A stretch of 64,000 bases of DNA from Flavobacterium cucumis. Lineage in GTDB: Bacteria > Bacteroidota > Bacteroidia > Flavobacteriales > Flavobacteriaceae. The notes under the pieces are model-generated. The model saw nothing but the letters and a program-made list of their open reading frames with translations. It ran no database searches and was not told where the DNA came from. Of this stretch, positions 50,942 to 60,083 are shown one piece after another; positions within the stretch are counted from its first letter, which is position 1; each line of letters begins with the position of its first letter. Location: assembly GCF_900148835.1 (NCBI RefSeq), contig NZ_FRYK01000001.1:496001-560000 (forward strand). Direction: 5' to 3'. Position numbers and translations under genes: made by a program.

Positions 50942-52567
50942 TTACAATTGAGGACCAGCAGCCACTAATGATTTTCCTTCTTCATTATCCGTATACTGAA
51001 CGAAATTTTTGATAAATCTTGAAGCTAAATCTTCTGCTTTTGTTTGCCATTCAGCAGCAGCAGCATACGTATTTCTTGGATCTAAAATGTTAGTATCTAC
51101 ATTTGGTAAGGCAGTAGGCACTACAAAGTTAAATACAGGAACTGTTTTCGTTTCTGCTTTTTCGATTGAACCATCTAAAATAGCGTCGATAATCGCTCTA
51201 GTATCTTTAATGGAAATACGTTTACCTGTTCCGTTCCAACCTGTGTTAACCATGTATGCAGTAGCTTTGTGTTGCTCCATTTTCTTAACCAACTCTTCAC
51301 CATATTTTGTTGGATGTAAAGACAAGAATGCTTTTCCGAAACAAGCTGAGAATGTTGGTTCTGGTTGTGTTACCCCTCTTTCGGTTCCCGCTAATTTAGC
51401 AGTAAATCCAGATAAGAAGTAATATTTAGTTTGCTCTGGAGTTAATTTAGAAACGGGAGGCATTACTCCAAATGCATCTGCCGTTAAGAAAATAACTTTA
51501 GTAGCGTGACCTGCCTTAGAAACAGGTCTTACAATATTTTCAATATGGTTAATTGGGTAAGAAACACGCGTGTTTTGTGTAACCGAACCGTCTTTGAAAT
51601 CAATTTTCCCATTAGCATCAACCGTTACGTTCTCCAATAACGCATCTCTTTTTATTGCTCCGAAGATATCCGGCTCATTTTCTTTACTTAAATCAATTGT
51701 TTTCGCATAACAACCCCCTTCGAAGTTGAAAACACCGTCATTATCCCATCCATGCTCGTCGTCTCCAATTAATTCACGTTTTGGATCTGTTGATAACGTA
51801 GTTTTCCCTGTTCCTGACAATCCGAAGAAAACAGCCACATCGCCATCTTTCCCTTTATTAGCAGAACAGTGCATAGAAGCAATTCCTTGTAATGGTAAGT
51901 AATAGTTCATCATAGAGAACAATCCTTTTTTCATTTCACCTCCATACCAAGTTCCTCCAATTAATTGAATTTTCTCAGTTAAGTTGAACGCCACATATAC
52001 TTCCGAATTTAATCCATGAGCTGCGTAATCTTTAAAACTTGTTTTTGAACCATTCATTACTACAAAATCTGGCTCACCAAAATTTTCCAATTCCGCTTCT
52101 GTTGGACGAATGAACATGTTTTTTACAAAGTGTGCTTGCCATGCTACTTCCATGATGAAACGAACTTTCAATCTAGTGTTTTCATTCGCACCACAAAAAG
52201 CATCAACTACGTATAATTTTTTATTTGATAATTGCTTTACAGTAGTTTCTTTTAAAGCATTCCAAGTAGCTTGAGAAATAGGTTTATTGTCGTTAGCTGC
52301 TTTATCAGAATTCCACCAAATGGTGTTTTCTGTAACGCTATCTTTAACAATATATTTGTCTTTAGGAGAACGACCTGTGAATTCACCCGTCATTACGTTT
52401 ACCGCACCAAGTTCAGACAACTGACCTCTTTCAAAACCTTCAAGAGCAGGGTTTAATTCTTCATTATATAAATAATCGTATGAAGGATTGTATATGATTT
52501 CTGATACATTAACGATTCCGTACTTTTCTAACGAAATCGATTTCGTAGTTTGAGCATTCGTATCCAT
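50942..52567 (-). CDS. pckA: Phosphoenolpyruvate carboxykinase (ATP)
   Basis: The 541-residue enzyme converts oxaloacetate and ATP to PEP for gluconeogenesis. It has the P-loop [11 protein letters not shown], the metal site GDDEHGWD, and [14 protein letters not shown] -7 box (TAATTTTG on the minus strand, 52601-52608) lies 33 bases before the start; no good -33 element is visible. Confidence 0.97.
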   Translation of the reverse strand: MDTNAQTTKSISLEKYGIVNVSEIIYNPSYDYLYNEELNPALEGFERGQLSELGAVNVMTGEFTGRSPKDKYIVKDSVTENTIWWNSDKAANDNKPISQATWNALKETTVKQLSNKKLYVVDAFCGANENTRLKVRFIMEVAWQAHFVKNMFIRPTEAELENFGEPDFVVMNGSKTSFKDYAAHGLNSEVYVAFNLTEKIQLIGGTWYGGEMKKGLFSMMNYYLPLQGIASMHCSANKGKDGDVAVFFGLSGTGKTTLSTDPKRELIGDDEHGWDNDGVFNFEGGCYAKTIDLSKENEPDIFGAIKRDALLENVTVDANGKIDFKDGSVTQNTRVSYPINHIENIVRPVSKAGHATKVIFLTADAFGVMPPVSKLTPEQTKYYFLSGFTAKLAGTERGVTQPEPTFSACFGKAFLSLHPTKYGEELVKKMEQHKATAYMVNTGWNGTGKRISIKDTRAIIDAILDGSIEKAETKTVPVFNFVVPTALPNVDTNILDPRNTYAAAAEWQTKAEDLASRFIKNFVQYTDNEEGKSLVAAGPQL

Positions 52568-52637
52568 AAAATTAGGTTATGTTGTGTTTAAAATAAAGTG
52601 CAAAATTATAAATTAAATTTGAGATAGCGTTTTTTAA

Positions 52638-53024
52638 TCACTGTTTTTTAGATAATACCGAATAAAATAAATATCCCCAAGCCGCAACCAAGAATAAACC
52701 TCCAATCGGTGTTATTGGTCCCAAAAATTTTGTCTTCAAATGGGTTATCGTATTTGTCGCCAAAAAATAAATTGAACCTGAAAAAAACAAAACACCCACT
52801 ATAGTTAAATAAAAAATAATCGAACGCTCTTTATCTTCTAGAAAAGTAAAAGTCCCAACAAAAAGTAAAAATAAAGCGTGATACATTTGATAACGCACTC
52901 CAACCTCAAATGTTGTCAATTGCTCTACTGAAAGTACTTTTTTTAATCCATGAGCACCAAATGCACCTAAAATTATTGCCGTTACACCTAAAAAAGCAGC
53001 TACTAAAAGAATTTTCTTATCCAT
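52638..53024 (-). CDS. DUF423 family membrane protein
   Basis: The 128-residue protein has four hydrophobic segments and the family core GAFGAHGLKKVLSVEQL and ATGSIYFLATNTI-type stretch. Function unknown. It lies upstream of pckA on the same strand with a 70-bp gap. Confidence 0.87.
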   Translation of the reverse strand: MDKKILLVAAFLGVTAIILGAFGAHGLKKVLSVEQLTTFEVGVRYQMYHALFLLFVGTFTFLEDKERSIIFYLTIVGVLFFSGSIYFLATNTITHLKTKFLGPITPIGGLFLVAAWGYLFYSVLSKKQ

Positions 53025-53149
53025 TTTTTTTATTTGAGACCAAATATAGCAAAAGTTTTTATGTTAAATTACGACATAAATCAAGAAAATGTTTTCGCAA
53101 ATATAACATTTTACTATCTTCGTGTGATATTTTTACAACACATCCCAAG

Positions 53150-54520
53150 ATGAGACAAATTTTAGTCATTGGAGCAGGTCGTTCTGCTTCATCCCTTATA
53201 AAATACCTTTTAGAAAATTCAGAGAAAGAAAATCTTCAGGTTACTATTGGTGATTTATCAGAAGAATTAGCAAAACAAAAAACCAACAATCACAAAAACG
53301 CAAGAGCCATTGCTTTTGATCTTTTTAATGAAGCACAACGAAAAGAAGAAATTAAAAAAGCAGATATTGTGGTTTCGATGTTACCCGCACATTTGCATTT
53401 AGAAGTTGCAAAAGACTGTATTACCTATAAAAAGCATATGGTAACGGCATCTTATATCAGTCCTGCTATGCAAGAATTAGATACTGCAGCTAAAGAAAAC
53501 GGTTTGGTTTTCATGAATGAGATTGGGCTTGACCCAGGAATCGACCATATGAGTGCAATGAAAGTATTGGATGAAATTCGGGAAAAAGGAGGAAACATTA
53601 TCCTGTTTGAATCGTTCTGTGGTGGATTAGTAGCTCCAGAAAGCGATACCAATTTATGGAATTACAAATTTACATGGAACCCAAGAAATGTAGTTCTAGC
53701 GGGACAAGGTGGCGCTGCAAAATTCATACAAGAAGGCACTTACAAATATATCCCCTACACCAAACTATTCAGAAGAACCGAGTTTTTAGAAGTAGAAGGC
53801 TACGGAAGATTTGAAGCATATGCTAATAGAGATTCATTGAAATACAGAAGCGTATACGGTTTAGACGATGCTTTAACTTGTTACCGCGGTACGATCAGAA
53901 GAGTTGGTTATTCAAGAGCTTGGGACATTTTAGTACAATTGGGAATGACCGATGATTCGTATACAATTGATAATTCAGAAAACATGACCTATCGCGAATT
54001 TACGAACTCCTTTTTACCTTATCACCCTACAGATACTGTAGAAATCAAACTGCGTCATATTCAAAAAATTGATCAAGATGATATCATTTGGGACAAACTA
54101 GTAGAAATCGATTTATTCAATCCGAACAAAAAGGTGGGATTAATTAAAGCTACACCTGCACAAATTTTAGAAAAAATCTTATCCGAGAAATGGGCTTTAG
54201 AACCAAACGATAAAGATATGATTGTGATGTATCACAAATTTGGTTACGAATTAAACGGTGAGAAAAAACAAATTGATGCAACCATGGTTTGTATTGGAGA
54301 CGATCAAACCTATACATCGATGGCAAAAACCGTTGGACTTCCAGTGGCTATAGCCACATTGAAAATCTTAAACAAAGAAATCACAACTCCAGGGGTACAA
54401 TTACCCATTACAAAAGAAGTATACAATCCCATCTTAAAAGAATTGGAGGCTTATGGTGTTATTTTCAAAGAAATGGAAGTGCCGTATTTAGGTTACAATC
54501 CGTTGAATGTTAAAAATTAA
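53150..54520 (+). CDS. Saccharopine dehydrogenase family protein
   Basis: The 456-residue protein has an N-terminal Rossmann motif (LVIGAGRSASSLIKYLLE) and the saccharopine dehydrogenase C-terminal domain (NEIGLDPGIDHMSAMKV, GYGRFEAYANRDSL, TCYRGTIRRVGYSRAWDIL). ATG 53150 is used; an in-frame extension back to 52910 crosses the divergent gene and a promoter and gives no family match. Lrp follows 331 bases downstream, and lysine metabolism is the likely context. Confidence 0.9.
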   Translation: MRQILVIGAGRSASSLIKYLLENSEKENLQVTIGDLSEELAKQKTNNHKNARAIAFDLFNEAQRKEEIKKADIVVSMLPAHLHLEVAKDCITYKKHMVTASYISPAMQELDTAAKENGLVFMNEIGLDPGIDHMSAMKVLDEIREKGGNIILFESFCGGLVAPESDTNLWNYKFTWNPRNVVLAGQGGAAKFIQEGTYKYIPYTKLFRRTEFLEVEGYGRFEAYANRDSLKYRSVYGLDDALTCYRGTIRRVGYSRAWDILVQLGMTDDSYTIDNSENMTYREFTNSFLPYHPTDTVEIKLRHIQKIDQDDIIWDKLVEIDLFNPNKKVGLIKATPAQILEKILSEKWALEPNDKDMIVMYHKFGYELNGEKKQIDATMVCIGDDQTYTSMAKTVGLPVAIATLKILNKEITTPGVQLPITKEVYNPILKELEAYGVIFKEMEVPYLGYNPLNVKN

Positions 54521-54540
54521 ACTACTCCTTTATTATAAGC

Positions 54541-54576
54541 AAAATCCGAAATCGTATAGGTTTCGGATTTTTTTTA
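54541..54576 (+). terminator. Terminator of the saccharopine dehydrogenase gene
   Basis: AAAATCCGAAA and TTTCGGATTTT form an 11-bp stem with a 9-base loop, followed by T residues. Confidence 0.85.
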
Positions 54577-54851
54577 TTCTGGAAGCGCTACAAAAATATC
54601 ATACCTTCGTAATCTTTCAATCCTGTTGTGTTTTACTTTACCGAGATTACGAACAACATTACTTTAAAATTGTATTTGAGCCAAATAGGACATGTACTTT
54701 GTTTAAGTGATTACTTAATCCCATAGGTTTGGAATATTGGTAACTGAATAATTACTCCTTGAGAAAAGCCCCGTAGGGATAGTATAAAAAACCTAATAAA
54801 AAACACAATTCTGAAATCATATTTGTATTTTTACTTTCAAATCAATTGAAA
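54577..54851. other. Intergenic region before lrp, no gene seen
   Basis: The 275 bases between the terminator and lrp hold no supported gene. TTCGTAATCT (54607-54616) and its exact reverse complement AGATTACGAA (54645-54654) form a 10-bp inverted repeat with a 28-base loop. A later piece, AGCCCCGTAGGG, resembles a dispersed Flavobacterium repeat. No strong -7 box was found. Confidence 0.5.
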
Positions 54852-55322
54852 ATGAAAATAAATCACTTACAGATTGAAATAGACGGAATCGATAAAGAAA
54901 TCCTTCGCGATTTGATGGAAGATGCTCGCAAACCTATTTTACAGATTGCCAACAAAATTGGAATCTCAGGCGCTGCGATCCATCAACGATTAAGAAAACT
55001 AGAACAAGCTGGCGTGATTTCAGGTTCAAAATTTATTGTAGATACTAAAGTTTTAGGGTACAGTACGATGGCCTTTATTGGAATTTATCTAGAAAAAGCA
55101 TCAAGTAATCCAGAAGTGGTTAAAGAGTTGAAGAAGATACCAGAGGTTTTAGAATGCCATTATACGACTGGAAATTGGAGTATTTTAATCAAAATCATTT
55201 GTCGCGATAACGAACATTTAATGCAATTACTCAACAAAAAAATTCAACCCATTGATGGTGTTTCAAGAACGGAAACCTACATTTCTTTGGAACAGCAAAT
55301 TGAACGTCAAATTCAATTATAG
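54852..55322 (+). CDS. Lrp/AsnC family transcriptional regulator
   Basis: The 156-residue regulator has an N-terminal winged helix-turn-helix (IDKEILRDLMEDARKP, then ISGAAIHQRLRKLEQAGVI) and the C-terminal RAM/AsnC ligand-binding domain (LECHYTTGNWSILIKI). The ATG at 54852 is preferred to the TTG at 54846. Adjacent to a saccharopine dehydrogenase-like gene, it may respond to an amino acid such as lysine. Confidence 0.92.
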   Translation: MKINHLQIEIDGIDKEILRDLMEDARKPILQIANKIGISGAAIHQRLRKLEQAGVISGSKFIVDTKVLGYSTMAFIGIYLEKASSNPEVVKELKKIPEVLECHYTTGNWSILIKIICRDNEHLMQLLNKKIQPIDGVSRTETYISLEQQIERQIQL

Positions 55323-55329
55323 TATCGTT

Positions 55330-55971
55330 TTATATACAAACAATTTTATGTTTTACAGCGTATAAAACCAAGCCTATTCTAGTTTTTAATTCAAGTTTTT
55401 GAAATAAATTCTCTCGATAACCATCAATTGTTTTTGGGCTTAAACACATTCCTTCAGCAATCTCTTTGTACGTTTTTTCAGTGCAAGCCAATTTTATAAA
55501 TTCAACTTCACGCTCTTTTAAAACAATTTTGGTTTCATTTTGGTTTAATTTGTTAATTAAAAAACCAGAAACGATTTCTGTGTAATAGAATCCTTTGTTA
55601 TATACTTCTAATAGCGCTTCTTTAAACACTATTGGATCGGTATCTTTTAACAAATACCCTTTTGCTCCATTAGTAATCATTTTCATAATTGTCTCTTCGT
55701 CATCATTTACTGATAGTGCTAAAACTTTAAGTTCTGCATGATGTTCCTTTATCCATTTCATTGTTTCAATTCCGTCCATAATTGGCATATTAACGTCTAA
55801 AAGAACAATATTAGGAAGGTTAAAATCAGCTGATTCATAGGCAGAAATAAATTCCTTACCATTGGCATAACTTCCTATAACCTCAAACTCTTTGTATTTG
55901 CTTATTAGATAAGCAAGTGACTGCGAAAACAATAAATGATCATCTACTATTATTATTTTAATTTTTTCCAT
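55330..55971 (-). CDS. NarL/FixJ family response regulator
   Basis: The 213-residue regulator has a receiver with VDDHLLF and Asp59 in LLDVNMP. A LuxR-type helix-turn-helix follows with LKEREVEFIKLACTEKTYKEIA and LSPKTIDGYRENLFQKLEL. It is the last gene of an operon with a kinase, a membrane protein and a lipoprotein that faces the metacaspase cluster. Confidence 0.93.
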   Translation of the reverse strand: MEKIKIIIVDDHLLFSQSLAYLISKYKEFEVIGSYANGKEFISAYESADFNLPNIVLLDVNMPIMDGIETMKWIKEHHAELKVLALSVNDDEETIMKMITNGAKGYLLKDTDPIVFKEALLEVYNKGFYYTEIVSGFLINKLNQNETKIVLKEREVEFIKLACTEKTYKEIAEGMCLSPKTIDGYRENLFQKLELKTRIGLVLYAVKHKIVCI

Positions 55972-55985
55972 GTTTTTAAATTTTT

Positions 55986-56759
55986 TTATTCTTTGATAGG
56001 ATAATCGATAGTTACTATTGTTCCTTTATTATCAGAATAAATCATAAAATTGGCACCAATTAAATCTGCTCTAGTCTCTATATTTGATAGTCCAGAACCC
56101 TTTTTATATTTTTCTAAGTCAAATCCTTTTCCAGTATCAATGATGTCTATCCTACAATTAACATCCGTAAACAATACATTTATTTTTATAGAATCACTAC
56201 AAGAATGCCTCAATATATTTGAAATAGATTCTTGTAAAATCCTATAAATTATGGTTTCATGTTCGATATTTATTTTTCTTACCTCACCGCTAACATGAAT
56301 TTCACATTTTATTTTTTTTAGCGCTTTAATTCTATCTAAATCCTCAGATATAGCTGTAATAAAATTAGTATTTAAAAAAATATCTCCATTCATTAATTTA
56401 GATAACAATCGAATTTCATTTAAAGATTTTGTAACTAGCTCTTTAATTTTTTTTAGCTCTGAAACAGAATATCTATTGTTATCCTCAATTAAAAAATTCA
56501 TTTGCATAAGTACGACTGAAAGCATTTGTCCAACATTATCATGAAGCTCTCTACTCACATTAGTCAATGTTTGTTCTTTAATTTCAATTTTCGACTTTGT
56601 TAATTCAGACTGAAAGCGTAATTCCGCTTCTAACTTATCCGTTAAAAATTTTGTTTTCTTTTTCTGAAAAAAAAAGAATAAAATAAAAACTGTCAGCAGT
56701 AATGTAAATAAAACTATACTGAATGAAATTATTAATAATTGTATTTCTTCTCGCTGCAT
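55986..56759 (-). CDS. Sensor histidine kinase (HisKA_3 type)
   Basis: The protein has one N-terminal membrane helix (about residues 5-33 from ATG 56759), a short coiled coil, and a DHp region with SRELHDNVGQ (His73), as in NarX/DegS-type kinases, then the ATPase block DTGKGFDLEKYKKGSGLSNI. It has almost no sensing domain of its own, so the signal may come from the preceding membrane protein. ATG 56759 is preferred to 56780. It overlaps the upstream gene by 28 bases. Confidence 0.9.
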   Translation of the reverse strand: MQREEIQLLIISFSIVLFTLLLTVFILFFFFQKKKTKFLTDKLEAELRFQSELTKSKIEIKEQTLTNVSRELHDNVGQMLSVVLMQMNFLIEDNNRYSVSELKKIKELVTKSLNEIRLLSKLMNGDIFLNTNFITAISEDLDRIKALKKIKCEIHVSGEVRKINIEHETIIYRILQESISNILRHSCSDSIKINVLFTDVNCRIDIIDTGKGFDLEKYKKGSGLSNIETRADLIGANFMIYSDNKGTIVTIDYPIKE

Positions 56760-57379
56760 ATAAACCCTATTAAAAAACAACTGTGCATTAACAAATTTAA
56801 TATAAATAAAACAAAACTAAGTATTGTATCATTTGTATCGATTAATAAAAAATGAATAGCCAGCATATAAGGTAAAAAAGACACATGAAAAGCTAATACA
56901 CCCACTATGAACCAAAAAAATATTGATTTTTTAAAATTTAAGATGTTTTCAGAGCTAAATATCTCAAATAAATACAAGCAGGATAAGAATAAAACTATGA
57001 TTACTCCTAGAGCAAAAACATTAGTAAAAGTTTGAGCTAAATTATTTTGTATAAATAAAATATTTGTAAAATAAACAACAATAAAAAAGAGAAGGGACAA
57101 TGAAGCAATTCTTTGTGTTTTTATTTTAACTAGCAACAATTTTAATAAAATTATATAGTACGAAAAACTAATAAGAATATAAAAATTATAGATCGGATAA
57201 TTAACATAGCCTGTCCACTCTTTAAAGTTGATACCAATGAAATCTATTACAAAAGCTATCCATATAAAAACCAATAGCGATTTAGCTTTGTTATTAGGAA
57301 GTTTGAAATAAAAAAATATTCCAGGAACACCCGATAATAAAGCTAAATAAACCGTGTAAGAACCTAACTCTTTTAGCAT
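56732..57379 (-). CDS. Polytopic membrane protein of unknown family
   Basis: The 215-residue protein shows about seven hydrophobic segments and no enzymatic motifs. Its position directly before a kinase that lacks a large sensor domain suggests it supplies the sensor, as in 7TM-kinase pairs of Bacteroidota, but the claim is only positional. Confidence 0.7.
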   Translation of the reverse strand: MLKELGSYTVYLALLSGVPGIFFYFKLPNNKAKSLLVFIWIAFVIDFIGINFKEWTGYVNYPIYNFYILISFSYYIILLKLLLVKIKTQRIASLSLLFFIVVYFTNILFIQNNLAQTFTNVFALGVIIVLFLSCLYLFEIFSSENILNFKKSIFFWFIVGVLAFHVSFLPYMLAIHFLLIDTNDTILSFVLFILNLLMHSCFLIGFICSEKKYNY

Positions 57380-57382
57380 GTC

Positions 57383-57880
57383 TTATTGAGGATACATTAC
57401 TCTAGGAGGACGCCCTATTCCGCCATAATTTAATGGTTGTAACTCTATTGCGTCAATATTTTCCTCCGAATATTGATCCGTTCTTGAACTTTCAACATTT
57501 ATTGTTGCCTCTCTTTTTTTAGTTGGGGTTAGAAATATTGTAGTTAAACCCGCCTTTTCTTTGTAGGAACTATCATTTGGATAGACCCCTAAATACAATC
57601 TAATACCTGTTACATCAATACCCTTTTCTGCTCCTTGATTTTTAACATAATTAAGATAATTTTCTAATTCCTCAATAGAATACCAAACAGCAGTAACATC
57701 ATCTTTTAGAATACTTTTAGAAATTAATTCTGCTCTACTTTCATGGTATCTTTCACTTAACTCTACTGCTAAATCATGTGTGATCAATTGAGAAGGTTGT
57801 TCATATTGTACATTCTCTGAACATGAGTTTAATACAAATAATGTAGTGGCTAAAAAGCCAGCAAAAATTGTCATTTTCAT
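57383..57880 (-). CDS. Small lipoprotein of unknown function
   Basis: From ATG 57880 (165 residues) there is a lipoprotein signal MKMTIFAGFLATTLFVLNSC (Cys20). The mature part is polar with VWYSIEELENYLNYVKNQG and a run GIRLYLGVYP, then FLTPTK. I do not recognise the family. The gene is first in the leftward operon and reaches the regulator with gaps of only a few bases. Confidence 0.7.
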   Translation of the reverse strand: MKMTIFAGFLATTLFVLNSCSENVQYEQPSQLITHDLAVELSERYHESRAELISKSILKDDVTAVWYSIEELENYLNYVKNQGAEKGIDVTGIRLYLGVYPNDSSYKEKAGLTTIFLTPTKKREATINVESSRTDQYSEENIDAIELQPLNYGGIGRPPRVMYPQ

Positions 57881-57904
57881 TTTTTTAATTTTTAGTTTGT
57901 GGTA

Positions 57905-57936
57905 CAAATGTAATTTTTTAGTCTTTGTCTGAACAA
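57905..57936 (-). promoter_or_regulatory. Promoter of the lipoprotein-kinase-regulator operon
   Basis: On the minus strand TTG (57934-57936) and TACATTTG (57905-57912) are separated by 21 bp, 24 bases before the start codon. Confidence 0.8.
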
Positions 57937-58215
57937 GGGGAAAAAACCCCTTTTTTATTTAGTTATAATCTATAATTAACGACAATCAATTTCCTTAAAA
58001 AGAATCCTGTAAACCACCTTGAAAAATGAGGAAATCAACTCTACCATAAAAAATCAAATAGTTTCAATTTTACAAAATCAAAAACGACATTAATTGTTTG
58101 ACATTTAATCACATACAATTAGATTAAAGTAATGTTTTTAAATACGCGGAATAGCAAATCAAATATAGCGAGTGTTTTTTGATTAATAATTAGTAACAAC
58201 TTAAATTTTATAAAT
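57937..58215. other. Intergenic region before the metacaspase gene, no gene seen
   Basis: The 279-bp stretch is A/T-rich. A TTTG at about 58096 with TAGATTAA 19 bases downstream is the nearest to a promoter for the metacaspase gene, with a mismatched -7 box. No repeat arm or ORF of note was found. Confidence 0.45.
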
Positions 58216-59061
58216 ATGGCTAAAAGAGCTTTAGTAGTGGGCATAAATGATTATGCTCCTATTGGAATTGGTGGTCCCGATTTAAACGGATGTGTAAATG
58301 ATGCAAGAGACATGGCTAATACTCTGGTAATTTGTGGTTTTCCTGCATTAAGTATAAGAATTTTAACCAATCAGAACGCAACAAAAACAAACATTATTTC
58401 CAATTTAACCAACTTAGTAAAAACTAGTAAAAAAGGAGATTCTATTGTTTTTTATTATTCCGGACATGGAACAAGGGTGACCAACATAGGTGTTGACTTT
58501 GAAGTAGATGGCCTTGACGATGCTATTTGTCCACATGATTATGCTTCAGCTGGTGTAATTCGTGATGATGAATTTGCCGCTATAATAAATAAACTCCCAG
58601 CAGGAGTAAATTTAGACGTCATTTTTGATTGTTGCCATTCAGGAACCGGAACGAGAAGAATGAACTTGGTTGATCTTGATGGTAATCCAACAAATGAAGC
58701 TGCACGATTTATAGAGCCTAATCTAGAAGACGAATTTTATTTCAATCATTCTAAAGAATTAATTGAAGTAAAAAAGGAAAGTAAAAAAGGAACAAAACAA
58801 GTCGTAACCAAATCCACAATGAATCATGCTCTTTTTGCTGCTTGCAAGGAAAGTCAAGTAGCAATGGAAGGAAATATGGGAGGTGTAACTCGAGGATATT
58901 TCACCTATAATCTATGTAAAGTTTTAAGGGCAACAAACGGAAACATTAAACGAAGTGCGTTAGATGCACAAATCTCAAATGCATTAGCAGCAATGGGGGC
59001 AGCACAAACAAATCAAACCGAAGGTAAAACTCGGGAATTAAATCAAATCATATTTAAATAA
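58216..59061 (+). CDS. Caspase family protein (metacaspase-like)
   Basis: The 281-residue cysteine peptidase has the caspase fold with catalytic His84 in YYSGHG and Cys140 in DVIFDCCHSGTG. A start ALVVGINDYAP and a specificity Asp-rich segment VDFEVDGLDDAICPHD follow the metacaspase pattern. Between the two catalytic subunits (about 180-200) lies a basic linker, KELIEVKKESKKGTKQVV, a plausible autoprocessing site for a Lys/Arg-specific enzyme. No signal peptide or extra domain is present, so it acts in the cytoplasm. The next gene encodes a trypsin-like protease. Confidence 0.92.
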   Translation: MAKRALVVGINDYAPIGIGGPDLNGCVNDARDMANTLVICGFPALSIRILTNQNATKTNIISNLTNLVKTSKKGDSIVFYYSGHGTRVTNIGVDFEVDGLDDAICPHDYASAGVIRDDEFAAIINKLPAGVNLDVIFDCCHSGTGTRRMNLVDLDGNPTNEAARFIEPNLEDEFYFNHSKELIEVKKESKKGTKQVVTKSTMNHALFAACKESQVAMEGNMGGVTRGYFTYNLCKVLRATNGNIKRSALDAQISNALAAMGAAQTNQTEGKTRELNQIIFK

Positions 59062-59078
59062 ACATTAAAAATTAAATT

Positions 59079-60005
59079 ATGGAAACTACAAAACCAATTC
59101 TTTGTGAAGAATTAAAAAAACTAAAGAATGTAAAGGCAAAAAAATCGGTTTCAAATTTAGACGAAATTGATGCAATTGCAATTAAAAGTCTGGAAGGAAC
59201 AAAAAAAACTATTGAAAAAACAGAAGGATTTTTACCTGAATTTTTAGGTGTAGAATTTATACCTAAAAAAGTAAAGAATACCAAGTTTTTTGATAGAGAA
59301 ACTTTTATGCAAGATAAAAAAAGTAGAACAATTTTTGGTCCAGATCAAAGAGTAGTATATCATTCACTTGAATACCCTTGGAACTGTATAGGTAAAATTC
59401 AAACAGAACTGGGCGTTGCTAGTGGCGTAATGATAGGCCCTCGACATGTCCTTACTTGCGCTCATGTCATCAAGTTTCTATCAAACGGGAAAACAGGTTG
59501 GGTAAAGTTTTCACCAATGTATTACAACGGAGCAAATACAACTTATGGAACAGCAAATAGTATTAAAACTTTTTATAAATATAAAGTCAGCGGACCTACT
59601 ATTGATACCACAGAATCAAAATTTGATTACGCAGTAATAGTATTAGACAGAAATCTAGGCAATACTACAGGGTGGATGGGTGCAACATCTTATACCGATT
59701 CTTGGGATAATGGTGCATACTGGACACATGCTGGTTATCCTGTTGACTTAACAGCTTCAGAAAGACCAATTTATCAAACAAATATTGCTTTAAATGGAGA
59801 CGATTCTACATCAGATAGAGCACAAGCATTATACCATCAAGGTGATGTTTGGCCAGGTCAAAGTGGAGGTCCCTTTTGGGGATATTGGGGAACAACTCCT
59901 AAAGTTGTAGCTGTACAAAGCTGGCAAAATAATACCACCAATGCGGCAAGCGGAGGTTCTGACATGGTTGATTTAATTAATCAAGCAAGAACACAATTCC
60001 CTTAA
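59079..60005 (+). CDS. Trypsin-like serine protease (S1B/V8-like), zymogen form
   Basis: The 308-residue protein has an intact triad: His129 (VLTCAHV), Asp183 (KFDYAVIVLD) and Ser262 (GQSGGPFW). The catalytic domain begins at about residue 84 after an 83-residue charged N-terminal region without signal peptide. At the junction, S82-R83-T84-I85-F86-G87 looks like the trypsinogen activation site (Arg followed by a small residue, then Ile-x-Gly). Cleavage after Arg83 by the neighbouring Lys/Arg-type metacaspase would give a mature N-terminus. This is an inference from spacing and motif. Confidence 0.88.
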   Translation: METTKPILCEELKKLKNVKAKKSVSNLDEIDAIAIKSLEGTKKTIEKTEGFLPEFLGVEFIPKKVKNTKFFDRETFMQDKKSRTIFGPDQRVVYHSLEYPWNCIGKIQTELGVASGVMIGPRHVLTCAHVIKFLSNGKTGWVKFSPMYYNGANTTYGTANSIKTFYKYKVSGPTIDTTESKFDYAVIVLDRNLGNTTGWMGATSYTDSWDNGAYWTHAGYPVDLTASERPIYQTNIALNGDDSTSDRAQALYHQGDVWPGQSGGPFWGYWGTTPKVVAVQSWQNNTTNAASGGSDMVDLINQARTQFP

Positions 60006-60083
60006 AAAGCAAGCATAAAATATTAACTAACGGGGGAAGCTGAAAACCCATTATAGAGTAAGCTTTAAATAAAAAACAAAATT

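Noticed and set aside
52910..53149. 80-codon N-terminal extension of the saccharopine dehydrogenase gene
   Set aside because: It overlaps the divergent DUF423 gene and a promoter region and has no family similarity; the ATG at 53150 fits the Rossmann start.
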